Assembly (NCBI GenBank): GCA_039931675.1
Contig: JBDTRM010000275.1
Coordinates: forward strand, 15,726 to 79,725
Length of the DNA: 64,000 bases
Reading direction: 5' to 3'
Source: JAEUTH01 sp039931675
Lineage (GTDB): Bacteria > Bacteroidota > Bacteroidia > AKYH767-A > OLB10
Shown: positions 9,944-17,557 of the stretch, one piece after another
Layout of the letters: each line of letters starts with the position of its first letter
Numbering within the stretch: position 1 is the first letter of the stretch
Notes under the pieces: generated by a model
The model's input: only the letters and a program-made list of their open reading frames with translations
The model's database searches: none
What the model was told of the DNA's origin: nothing
Position numbers and translations under genes: made by a program

Positions 9944-10007
9944 AATATTACCGCTAATACATTCAAGGATAATTTAAATTTTTTAAAGCAGGGATTACTC
10001 TCTCTAT

Positions 10008-10077
10008 CTTCCTTTAACCTCAAATATAATTTTAAACTGCTTGCATGAAAGTGCAAAGCATCAGTCGTGCAAGAAGC
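10008..10077 (-). repeat. Array element, copy A
   Basis: Core at 10008-10057. Read on the minus strand it has TTGCACTTTCA, a spacer with GTTTAAAATTA, then TATATTTG, GGTTAAAG and GAAG. A companion TTGCAC block sits between the core and the stop codon of the gene to its right (10080). TTTC-N18-TATATTTG within it resembles a Bacteroidota promoter directed at the 8978-9943 gene. Confidence 0.75.
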
Positions 10078-10079
10078 AT

Positions 10080-10670
10080 TTAGTTAGGCTTGCGAATAAA
10101 AGCGTCAACAACTGTGAGTCGTAAAATCCAGATTGTTGATTTGTTTGGATTAGTTTCTATTTTTTCAAGTGTTCCTCCGCAACGGGCAAAAGAGTTTGCC
10201 GGAAATTCTGAAAGATCTATTTTGTCTTTGACTTTAATTTTTTCAAAACAAAAAATACTTGTCCCCTTACCGTTGGATGCTGAAGTGAATGCTTCATTGG
10301 TAGAGTCATTAACGGTAAGATGTGTTTTATTGATCGTTTTCGTTTCACTGTCGGAAACAGGATGAGCAGACATAATAATTTTTTGTCCCTTGTACTTCAT
10401 TACATTTTTAGCGAGGTCGTCATAAGTCATGTCGCCAACTGAAACCATGCCTGCCGCTGTATAAATGTTGATGTAAAGAACAATTGCTTTGTAGTCGGAA
10501 GAATCGTTTTCAGTTCCTTTTAAAATTTTTGCTGATTGATTGAAAGCCGATTTCCAATCCTCTGCCTGCAAAAAAGGAATTAAACTTTTGAAGTCATCGT
10601 AGGTTACGGTTTGTCCGTATGATTGATAAAGTGTGACGAAAAGAATTAATGTTGTTAAGATTTTTTTCAT
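10080..10670 (-). CDS. Hypothetical secreted protein, ~196 aa
   Basis: I start the gene at 10670, where Met-Lys-Lys opens a typical signal peptide ending near SYGQ; a frame extension to 10730 adds a stretch without signal character that overlaps the punctuating element. The mature protein has a helical first half (DDFKSLIPFLQAEDWKSAFN) followed by a beta-rich domain: IIMSAHPVSD, then a block with TSIFCFEKIKVKDKIDLS, then FARCGGTLEKIE. The second half could be an OB-fold-like domain, but that is only an impression. It lies between array elements A and B, each within about 50 bases of its ends. Confidence 0.6.
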   Translation of the reverse strand: MKKILTTLILFVTLYQSYGQTVTYDDFKSLIPFLQAEDWKSAFNQSAKILKGTENDSSDYKAIVLYINIYTAAGMVSVGDMTYDDLAKNVMKYKGQKIIMSAHPVSDSETKTINKTHLTVNDSTNEAFTSASNGKGTSIFCFEKIKVKDKIDLSEFPANSFARCGGTLEKIETNPNKSTIWILRLTVVDAFIRKPN

Positions 10671-10710
10671 TGTCTGTAGATTCAAATTTTTAAAAGAAGG
10701 GTTACATGCA

Positions 10711-10785
10711 CTTACTATCATTAACCACAAACATAATTATAAATTACTGAGTGAAAATGCAATGCAGGAACCTTGCAAGAGCAGA
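10711..10785 (-). repeat. Array element, copy B
   Basis: Core at 10711-10763. The minus strand shows TTGCATTTTCA, GTAATTTATAATTA, TATGTTTG, GGTTAATGA. The companion CTTGCAAGG block lies at about 10769-10777, directly before the stop of the gene at 10791. The TAnnTTTG box faces the gene starting at 10670, about 55 bases away. Confidence 0.75.
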
Positions 10786-10790
10786 AACTT

Positions 10791-11195
10791 TCAACAAAAA
10801 TAAACGACAACTATAAATACAGGATAAAGAAATGGCAGTACTGACGAAATCCAATAAAACCAATTAAAGAGACGGCTTTTAATCTTACCGTTATTGTCTT
10901 TATTAATTATTCTGTCGGTAAGTTCTGCGATGATAAGTGTCAAATTTAAAACTGCTGAATAAACAACTAAGGCGATGAGAAAAAAAGAAGTGTCTTCTTT
11001 AAATGATTCAAGTGAGTAATCGAAAAAATAAAATTCCAAAATACTAATCAAAATGGATGAAAGTGCTGCAATAGCTAATCCTTTATTGAATTTGAATCTT
11101 TTGTTGTTCCACCAATCTAACCTTGTTTTTTGAATATCCACTTTATTGCTTGTCAAAATTAATGATTGATTAATTCCTTTGATGTAAGTTATCAC
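10791..11195 (-). CDS. Small multi-pass membrane protein, 134 aa
   Basis: The sequence shows an N-terminal cytoplasm-like segment with a basic DWWNNKRFKFNKG stretch, then hydrophobic segments at about 40-57 (GLAIAALSSILISILEF), 69-90 (FFLIALVVYSAVLNLTLIIA) and 111-132 (WFYWISSVLPFLYPVFIVVVY), so three or four transmembrane helices. It overlaps the upstream DUF695 fragment by four bases (start codon within the end of that frame), implying translational coupling with the original DUF695 gene. No family recognised. If DUF695 is broken by the insertion upstream, expression of this gene may be altered. Confidence 0.6.
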   Translation of the reverse strand: MITYIKGINQSLILTSNKVDIQKTRLDWWNNKRFKFNKGLAIAALSSILISILEFYFFDYSLESFKEDTSFFLIALVVYSAVLNLTLIIAELTDRIINKDNNGKIKSRLFNWFYWISSVLPFLYPVFIVVVYFC

Positions 11196-11656
11196 ATCTG
11201 ACCATTGAACCGGTTAAACGATTGCCAGTATTTGTCTTTGTAAATGTTATAGCTGATAACAATTTTGTTAGCGTAGCTGTCTTGGATTTTGTATAATACT
11301 TTTGATGGCACTCTGAAATCTTTACAGGCAAAATATATTTCTCTTATGCTTTCTGCTGTTTGCCTGCCGATGTTTAAATAACCTTCAAAATCTTTAAGCT
11401 CTTCTAAAATTATTTTTTCAATTTCCTCAATCAGGTTAGAAGTTTTTTCATCGGGCATTCCATTATTGTTTGCTCCGTCATACTTTATTTCAATGTTTAA
11501 AATCCAGGGATGTGAAGCTTTGCTGTCCCACTTAAGTATGTCAGTATTAATAACAGCTATCAAATAATAACCATTTTTTAGTTTTGCTTCAAGCACGGAG
11601 TAACTGTCGTTTTCAGTGTTGCGTCTTAATCCTTCTTTTTCAACCTTCTCCACCAT
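11192..11656 (-). pseudogene. C-terminal fragment of a split DUF695-type protein
   Basis: The fragment contains what I recall as the conserved C-terminal half of DUF695 proteins: EGLRRNTENDSYSVLEAKL, INTDILKWDSKASHPWIL, NNNGMPDEKT, YLNIGRQTA, REIYFACKDFR and IYKDKYWQSF. It has no normal start: its first Met lies 17 bases inside the end of the GIY-YIG gene. The matching N-terminal half is at 14282-14881 on the same strand, so the OLD and GIY-YIG genes lie between two halves of one ancestral gene. About 30-40 codons of the usual middle are missing, judged from memory of the family. It might still be translated from the overlapping start. Confidence 0.7.
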
Positions 11657-12581
11657 CAGTCATATTTCCAAGAGGGTTGAATTCAGATATATAATCCTTT
11701 TCAAACTTTTTACATTCTCTGCGTGTTCCTTCATAAATTAAATTCTGCTTCACTTCGTTGTGATATTTTTGAATGAATTTTGACTTGAATAAGTGAGCTT
11801 CATCGCTAAAAGCACCTCTGATATGCTGCTCAAATCTTTCTTTAGGGGTTGCAGCAATACCCACATAAAAAACAAATAATTCACACTCTAAAGTATAGAC
11901 ATAACAATATTCCTCGTCAGCAGAATCTGCGTCATCACTTATTTTTAATATCTCTAATTCTCTTTCATACAATGACATTTCAGTAGCGTTTGTCTCGTAT
12001 TCTATAGTGATAACTTCGTCTTGCTTATGAACCAACTCCATTCCAACATTTAATAATGAAACTATTTTTTTATGGAGTTTATCAATTTCATCAGCTTTTC
12101 TTTTCAATGAATCGGGGTATTTTATATAAAATTCCCAGCCTAATCTATCATACCCAGAGTTTTTAAAGAAATCCTCTTTTAGGTAATAAATTTCCTTCCA
12201 CAAATTACATATGCTCAAGTTCCATAGCTGATATTCCTTCAAAAAAGATTTAACCTTTTCCTCATTAATGCAGTATATCCCGCTATGATAATAGTGGATA
12301 TGATAAGTATCGGGGTGTTGATTTAAATGAGATAGTATCTTTTTTGTAAGTTTAACTTTAAACGAAATGCACTTTTTGAAAACTTCAATTGCTCTATTGT
12401 GTATAGATGGTGGTGGGGATTTTTTTCCATATTCAACCAACATTTCATTAGTTTTAAAATTCTCCATTATATCAGAAATTCTTTTGAAATCGGGATGACG
12501 TTCGCTCCATTCGTCAAATAGCCCCAACGTTTGTTTACGCTTATTTTCTAATTCTTCTAAAAATTTATTTACCTCTTGCAT
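11640..12581 (-). CDS. Protein with C-terminal GIY-YIG nuclease domain
   Basis: The 313-residue product has a long helical, charged N-terminal region (about 1-220) of unknown type and a GIY-YIG domain at 226-310: the YVYTL and FYVG strands (227-231, 238-241), the catalytic-type arginine R249 in KERFEQH, a glutamate within RRECKKFEKDYI (about 289-294), and the asparagine in the NMTDGGEG tail. The tail ends right where GIY-YIG proteins often continue a little, so it may be clipped at the insertion border. It starts 21 bases after the OLD-type gene and probably shares its transcript. A role in cutting foreign DNA is inferred; it could instead modify the OLD nuclease or its substrate. Confidence 0.8.
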   Translation of the reverse strand: MQEVNKFLEELENKRKQTLGLFDEWSERHPDFKRISDIMENFKTNEMLVEYGKKSPPPSIHNRAIEVFKKCISFKVKLTKKILSHLNQHPDTYHIHYYHSGIYCINEEKVKSFLKEYQLWNLSICNLWKEIYYLKEDFFKNSGYDRLGWEFYIKYPDSLKRKADEIDKLHKKIVSLLNVGMELVHKQDEVITIEYETNATEMSLYERELEILKISDDADSADEEYCYVYTLECELFVFYVGIAATPKERFEQHIRGAFSDEAHLFKSKFIQKYHNEVKQNLIYEGTRRECKKFEKDYISEFNPLGNMTDGGEG

Positions 12582-12602
12582 TATACAGTAAAACTTTGTT
12601 TA

Positions 12603-14249
12603 TTATTTCGTTGTTGGTAGTTCTTCTTCTTCCGATGGCAGGTTGGTGTCCCTTGCCTGCACGGGTGACTCCACGACCTGTTCAGTTTTAGGTGTCAGAA
12701 TATTTATGATTTGGTCTTTTACAACATTTAGTTCTATCGGGATTTTTTCAACAGCAATTTCACTTGCCCACTTATAAGCGTCCTCAATTTTATAATCATC
12801 TCTAAATTGTTGGTCGGGAAAATATTTCTTTAAAAACTTTTCTAAGGTTGGTTCTATCTCCAAACCAATTTTATTTTCTACACTTGATTTTAATTGTCCA
12901 TGTGTGTCTGGGTCTGAACCGCTGTCCTTGTCCCAAATTGCAAAATAATCTGTGATACCCATTAAACGCATTACTCCGATGAAATACATAACTCCTCCTT
13001 TACCACCACATTCAATTATTGAAATGCCACTCTTGTTTAGTGAGATTTTCCATTTGTCCTCGATGAGTGTCGTCCAAAGGATTTTGTCTGAATCCCCTTC
13101 AACTAAAATAACATACTTGGCAAAAAATATTTCATTTCGGTAAGTGTTGAAGTGTGCATAGATTTTAAACTCTTTTGTTTTGAAGTAGTCCTCATTTACA
13201 AATGTTTTATTTTTTCTTCTTAGAGTTGTTCCGCCTTCCTTGCTTTTTGTTATGAGTTCAATTTCAAATGCTCTTTGAGGGTTTAAAAAATTTGGGTTGT
13301 GAGTTGTATAAAATATTTGAGTTGTCTTTGAAAGTGTTTGAAAGTTATCATACAACTCTCTTTGTGCTTGGGGATATAAAAACAATTCGGGTTCTTCTAT
13401 TGCAAATATTGCTTTGCCTTGACTAAGTTCTGCATAAGATTGGAAGATTGATAGCAGAATAAGATTTTGCATACCTGAACCAACTTCGTCCGCATCAAAT
13501 ATTTTTTCATTGAAGTCCTCCGCAACAGTTATTTGTAAGGTCTTATAAAACCAATTTAAGTTATAGATGTCAAGTTGCGGTTTGAAATTATTCGCAATTC
13601 CTGCACTGTTCTGCTTGCAGTAGCTAACAAACACATCATAGAATTTTTTGAATGAAACAATTTTTGTTTCTCCAGAAAAATCAAATTCTAAAAAGTCTTT
13701 TGCAGGTTTCATTATTGCTGAAAATTCGCTTTGCAAATTTTCTTCACCACTATAAAAGTCTGCATAATTGTCTTGAACTAACTTCATCATTTTTCCAAGC
13801 AAAGTCCAGTTACTAACTCTCATTTCGTCTTTCAAATCTCTCAATGATGGTATGTAAATAAAATGACAAGATTTTTTAAAATCTTCGTTTAGAAAACCTG
13901 GTTTCTCATATTGACTCGGGAAGTTTTCCCACAATCTCATTTCGCAACTTAGCGGATTAAGTTCCATTTTAAGTGAAACAAATTTTATGGCTCTTATCTT
14001 GCCATAGTAGTCCCAAGAAACAGAATCCTTTAACTCAACTAAAATTTTAATTGGTTTTGATGTGTCGTTAAACAACTCTTTTGCAACTTTAGCTTTAGTT
14101 GTCCAGCCGTCACCTAAAACAAGGTCAATAGCTTTTAAAACATTTGATTTCCCAGAACTATTTGCTCCAACAATTGCACATAAGTTTAGAGGTTCTAACT
14201 CTAAATGTTTTATGGAACGAAAATTTTCAATTATGATTTTCTTTATCAT
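12603..14249 (-). CDS. OLD-family ATPase/TOPRIM nuclease
   Basis: The 548-residue protein has the two-domain layout of overcoming-lysogenization-defect nucleases. The ATPase part has Walker A GANSSGKSN (28-36), an ABC-type signature DEVGSGMQNL (254-263), Walker B IFAIEEPELFLYP (281-293) and H-loop THNPNFL (316-322). The TOPRIM domain has VILVEGDSDK with E384 and the metal-binding pair in AIWDKDSGSD (D440, D442). The C-terminus ends in a low-complexity acidic tail. OLD proteins are nucleases often acting in phage defence. No UvrD helicase (as in Gabija) or reverse transcriptase is beside it; its partner appears to be the GIY-YIG gene 21 bases downstream. Confidence 0.9.
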   Translation of the reverse strand: MIKKIIIENFRSIKHLELEPLNLCAIVGANSSGKSNVLKAIDLVLGDGWTTKAKVAKELFNDTSKPIKILVELKDSVSWDYYGKIRAIKFVSLKMELNPLSCEMRLWENFPSQYEKPGFLNEDFKKSCHFIYIPSLRDLKDEMRVSNWTLLGKMMKLVQDNYADFYSGEENLQSEFSAIMKPAKDFLEFDFSGETKIVSFKKFYDVFVSYCKQNSAGIANNFKPQLDIYNLNWFYKTLQITVAEDFNEKIFDADEVGSGMQNLILLSIFQSYAELSQGKAIFAIEEPELFLYPQAQRELYDNFQTLSKTTQIFYTTHNPNFLNPQRAFEIELITKSKEGGTTLRRKNKTFVNEDYFKTKEFKIYAHFNTYRNEIFFAKYVILVEGDSDKILWTTLIEDKWKISLNKSGISIIECGGKGGVMYFIGVMRLMGITDYFAIWDKDSGSDPDTHGQLKSSVENKIGLEIEPTLEKFLKKYFPDQQFRDDYKIEDAYKWASEIAVEKIPIELNVVKDQIINILTPKTEQVVESPVQARDTNLPSEEEELPTTK

Positions 14250-14281
14250 TTCCCTTGTCGGTTAAAGTTGTTCAATGCTCG

Positions 14282-14881
14282 TCAGTTTGATGTTAGTACT
14301 GTCCTCATGTAATTAAAGCCAACAGTTAAATTGTCTATAGTTGTTGCAAAACCCAATTCACCAAGATAATTGTCTAAGAAAATATATGTTCCATTGGTTA
14401 TTGCAGATTTATTTTCTTCAGTAAAATCATTATGCATTATGGTTATATCAATTTCATCAGGATAATCAGCATAATCGTTTGCGTAAAAACTCAAATTCTC
14501 ATCGTTGAATTTGAAACCTGCCATTTCAATGTTTACGGCTTTAATATCTAATGCAGGTTTAAGTGCTGTAAATTTCCAACCTTCAATTTTGGGTGCTTCA
14601 TTTACAAGCTCTTCTGCAAAAACAATGTTCTTAATTGTTCCGTCTGCTGTAATTATTAATTCAGCAGTATTGTCGTCATACATTCCTGTCAAATAAAAAA
14701 AGCCATCTTTAATTTCATTAAGCTTAGGTGAGAGCTTATAGAAAAAATCTTTTTCAATGTTTGAATGTTCTTTCACAACATTAAAAAATGTCTTTTCATT
14801 TTTATGAAACCAATTCCAAAAATCTTCGTAAGATTTTACGGGTTCATCCTTTTTGCTGAATATGTTTTTTAAAAAGCTCAT
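14282..14881 (-). pseudogene. N-terminal fragment of a split DUF695-type protein
   Basis: The frame opens MSFLKNIFSKKDEP and keeps the N-terminal blocks I associate with DUF695 proteins of Bacteroidota: DFWNWFHKNEKTFF, FFYLTGMYDDNTAELIITAD, PKIEGWKFTALKPALDI, DEIDITIMHND and GTYIFLDNYLGELGFATTID. After NLTVG it runs into an unrelated tail (FNYMRTVLTSN) and stops 32 bases before the OLD gene. The expected continuation is found at 11192-11656. A folded N-domain might still be made. The junction is therefore probably within or just after codons 188-190. Confidence 0.7.
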
Positions 14882-14919
14882 TTGTTTACCAGTTATTATG
14901 TGTTTGTTTTTAAGGATTA

Positions 14920-15088
14920 TATTTCCAATTATACTGAAACCGGGATAAATTAGTACACTTTAAAACCTTAATTTTTATTTCAAACCTTAGTAGAAAAGTA
15001 TTGCGGTTAACCTACACCTTATTACCTTCCTCACTAAAATAAGGTAATAAGGTTGACCTTGAGTTTAGATTTTTCTACTAAGGTTTAT
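14920..15088. repeat. ~170-base nested-palindrome element, copy 2
   Basis: Same design and orientation as the element at 5918-6115: outer arms AAACCTTAGTAGAA (14982-14995) and TTCTACTAAGGTTT (15073-15086), inner arms CCTTATTACCTT (15017-15028) and AAGGTAATAAGG (15041-15052), and the shared flank with GGGATAAATT and AAAACCTTAA. The loop sequences differ from copy 1 while the arms are kept. It sits between the DUF695 fragment and array element C. Confidence 0.8.
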
Positions 15089-15140
15089 GATCTGTCAATG
15101 ATTTTGACTCAACTTGTTTGTGCTAATTTATCACATTTAT

Positions 15141-15205
15141 AGTATAGTACAAGCATAATTATAAACTACTTTAATGAAAGTGCAATGCATCATCGTGAAT
15201 GATTA
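15141..15205 (-). repeat. Array element, copy C
   Basis: Minus strand: TTGCACTTTCA, AGTAGTTTATAATTA, TATGCTTG. The GGTTAA/GGAAGTGA end is degenerate here, and the nested-palindrome element follows on that side. It lies about 25 bases from the stop codon of the lipoprotein gene at 15213. Confidence 0.65.
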
Positions 15206-15212
15206 AAGATGA

Positions 15213-15650
15213 TCAGTTTGACAGAACGAAATATATTTTCTTTTCGTTCATTTTTCTAACTATGTAGAACCGTTCGATTTGTATTGCTTCAAATTCGCTT
15301 TTAGATATTTTGCCAGGATTTAAAAACCAATAAGGTTTGCGTTCAATGTGTTCATTCACCTTCTGTTCAAAGAGAGAAAAGTCTATTTTTTTAGTGCCTG
15401 GTTCTTTGAATATTGAATCATAGAAAGCAGTTGTTGAATAAGAGAATGTGCCAAAAGCACATAAAGAATCGGGATAAGAAGTGTTTTTTATGTTGTAAGC
15501 ATCAGAAGAAATAATTTCAGGAAACCAACCCTTGTTTCTTTGATTGATTGAATTAAAGTCACTGAATTTGTCATAATGCTGCTCGTAACCGTCAGAGCAA
15601 CCGTCTAAAAAAACGATAGTTAATAAAATGAATAGTTTCGGGTATTTCAT
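15213..15650 (-). CDS. Hypothetical lipoprotein, 145 aa
   Basis: A short signal peptide ends in the lipobox-like LDGC, predicting a lipid-anchored cysteine at residue 18. The mature region has YDKFSDFNSINQRNKGWFPEI, PDSLCAFGTFSYST and a C-terminal beta pair (ERFYIVRKMNEKKIYFVLSN). I know no function. It lies 32 bases downstream of the methyltransferase-like gene, on the same strand, and is followed by array element C. Export and lipidation are predicted from the lipobox only. Confidence 0.6.
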   Translation of the reverse strand: MKYPKLFILLTIVFLDGCSDGYEQHYDKFSDFNSINQRNKGWFPEIISSDAYNIKNTSYPDSLCAFGTFSYSTTAFYDSIFKEPGTKKIDFSLFEQKVNEHIERKPYWFLNPGKISKSEFEAIQIERFYIVRKMNEKKIYFVLSN

Positions 15651-15682
15651 ATTGATGAATTCTATTTGCTCACATAAAACAT

Positions 15683-16465
15683 TTATTGCTTAGCAGGGTA
15701 TCCGATTATATAACTTGCATGTATGCCCCACTTGTTTTTTACTTTTCCTTCTTTCCATACATAATTATCGGCATTGGTTTCTTTAGCAATTTGTAATAAC
15801 TCTTTCGGATCATAAAGCCGAAGCACTGAAACAAATCCATCCCACATAGTATATAATGGAATGAGCGGAATAATATAAGTAAAGAATAATCTTGAAATCT
15901 TGAAAGGTTTAAAAAAAGGTGTGAATAAAAAGAAAGCAATCGGATGAACTAATATCATACCGAGTATGACTAAAATATTTTTATCTCCTCCATCAAAAAG
16001 CCCGATGGGTGCATTGCTGTCAACAGCATTTTGAAAAACAGCTTTTACCTGTTGTGGTTGAAAATGATGAATAGCAGAAAACATCACCCTGAATCCTTTT
16101 AATTCTTTAGGAACAGCAGCAGCATCAACAGGAAATTTTTCAAAATCAATAGCTCCATGCGTTTTATTTTTGATGTAATTATAGGCTTGGTAATTTGGAA
16201 ATTTATCTGTTAAAGTAATTGTTATTTTCTTGTTTGAGTTTTCTGACAAGCCTTTATAAACTTGTTCAATATACCCTCCTCCGCCCGAACATAAATCTAT
16301 GATCCTGTTTTCCCCGGTTTCAGATAGCGTTTCATTAATCAATGGTATAAGCGGCTTGTACAATTCTATTGCCGGTAATAAGTATCGCAAATAATCAGTG
16401 CCTCCGATTCTTATTACATCAGGAAACCAGGGTAAATCTTCAAATTCAAAAAGGTGGAGTCTCAC
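15683..16465 (-). CDS. Class I SAM-dependent methyltransferase-like protein with membrane segments
   Basis: The 260-residue protein carries a SAM-binding motif I, IIDLCSGGGGY (about 54-64), a motif II-like ITLTDKFPN and a VMFSAIHHFQP block typical of class I methyltransferases acting on small molecules. Unusually, residues about 165-210 are strongly hydrophobic (ILVILGMILVHPIAFFLF, then LFFTYIIPLIPLY), suggesting one or two membrane insertions between the core strands. The substrate is unknown. It lies upstream of a lipoprotein gene (32-base gap) and diverges from the HindIII-type pair. Confidence 0.7.
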   Translation of the reverse strand: MRLHLFEFEDLPWFPDVIRIGGTDYLRYLLPAIELYKPLIPLINETLSETGENRIIDLCSGGGGYIEQVYKGLSENSNKKITITLTDKFPNYQAYNYIKNKTHGAIDFEKFPVDAAAVPKELKGFRVMFSAIHHFQPQQVKAVFQNAVDSNAPIGLFDGGDKNILVILGMILVHPIAFFLFTPFFKPFKISRLFFTYIIPLIPLYTMWDGFVSVLRLYDPKELLQIAKETNADNYVWKEGKVKNKWGIHASYIIGYPAKQ

Positions 16466-16514
16466 GATTATTATTTTGCACGGACTTGTTTAATGTTGTG
16501 AATGTTTGAGTTGT

Positions 16515-16557
16515 CAAAATTCGCAAAAAAGCCGACTACTTTTCATTTATAGGGATG
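16515..16557. repeat. Short repeat containing CTTTTCATTTATAGGGATG
   Basis: In the divergent gap 16466-16699, the 19-base string at 16539-16557 recurs exactly at 59773-59791. In both places it follows an A-run flanked by GGC/GCC-type half-sites (here CGCAAAAAAGCCG). The function is unknown; it may be a terminator-associated repeat. Nearer the restriction gene, TACATTTG at 16673-16680 matches the -7 box of Bacteroidota promoters but lacks a TTTG at the right distance. Confidence 0.45.
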
Positions 16558-16699
16558 CCAGGTGATGATTACAGCAAAAATAATTAATTGAAATTCAGGG
16601 GGCCAGTTCGGGAAATAAATTTTTTTTATAGGAGTTTTCAGAAATAACATAATTACAGGTTTGATTTAAAACTACATTTGTAAAAAAAGATTCAATAAA

Positions 16700-17557
16700 G
16701 TGAGACAAAAAACCATTGACCTGATTTTCAAAATTGCAAAAGAAAAAGATGCTTTTGATAAGTTAGAGAAACATCTTTTAAAGACAACAAAAAAGGAACT
16801 TTCAGAAAATATTATTGAGTGCGGCATATTGCCTGAAATGTTCGGACACGACAGTTCGGAAGAAAAACTTTGGGCAAAATTATCAGATATTATCCTTGCT
16901 CAATCACTCAATCATCTTGGAATAAAGTCAGAAGTTATCGGGGCAAGAGGAAATGCTGCTGATGTGAGGGGAGAAGCAAAACTATATACCATTGTTGGTG
17001 ATGCTAAAACTTTTCGATTGAGCCGTTCTGCAAAAAATCAAAAAGACTTTAAAGTGGCTGCCTTAAGTAGTTGGCGGCAAATTAATAATTATGCCTTTTT
17101 AGTTGCTCCGTTAAATCAATACCCGAATAACAAAAGCCAGATATATTTTCAGGCTGTTGAAGGAAATGTAACATTGCTTTCTTATACTCACCTTTACTTC
17201 CTTCTTGATTTTTATAAAGGACAGGACCTGAGAGAAATTTGGGAAACAGGCAATAATATTCAAAAAGCTGTCGGCAAAATTCAATGGAATACTTCACAAA
17301 ATTATTGGACAGCAATAGATAAATCTGTAAGCAACGCGGTAAACAAAACCGCTGCTCATTTGAAAAAATATAAGCAACTTGAAATTGATAAAACAAAAGA
17401 AATCGGTGAAGAAGGAATCGCCTATTGGAGAAATAAAATCATTGAGTTTAGTAAACTCTCAAAAGCAGAAGCAATAAAACTTTTAATCAAGTCAGAAAAG
17501 ATTGAAGCAAAAATTAAAACTATTGAAAAAGCAATCAACATAAAAATTCAACTATGA
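16700..17557 (+). CDS. HindIII-family type II restriction endonuclease
   Basis: Compared from memory with HindIII, the central block is strikingly close: ARGNAADVRGEAK (82-94), VGDAKTFRLSRSAKNQKDFK (99-118), YAFLVAPLNQYP and KSQIYFQ. It also shares ECGILPE near 41-46 and a C-terminal WRNKIIEF/SKAEAI region. VGDAK supplies the Asp and Lys of a PD-(D/E)xK-type active site. The expected activity is cleavage of unmethylated AAGCTT. The length of 285 is close to HindIII (300). The start is GTG at 16700. It overlaps its methylase gene by four bases, as expected of a coupled restriction-modification pair, and runs opposite to the array around it. Confidence 0.9.
   Translation: MRQKTIDLIFKIAKEKDAFDKLEKHLLKTTKKELSENIIECGILPEMFGHDSSEEKLWAKLSDIILAQSLNHLGIKSEVIGARGNAADVRGEAKLYTIVGDAKTFRLSRSAKNQKDFKVAALSSWRQINNYAFLVAPLNQYPNNKSQIYFQAVEGNVTLLSYTHLYFLLDFYKGQDLREIWETGNNIQKAVGKIQWNTSQNYWTAIDKSVSNAVNKTAAHLKKYKQLEIDKTKEIGEEGIAYWRNKIIEFSKLSKAEAIKLLIKSEKIEAKIKTIEKAINIKIQL

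Noticed and set aside
10080..10730. Longer start for the secreted protein at 10670
   Set aside because: The extension overlaps the conserved array element and lacks signal-peptide character, whereas the Met-Lys-Lys at 10670 opens a standard one.
12603..14249. Gabija (GajA) system
   Set aside because: The protein has OLD-type domains but there is no UvrD-like GajB gene next to it; the neighbour is a GIY-YIG protein.
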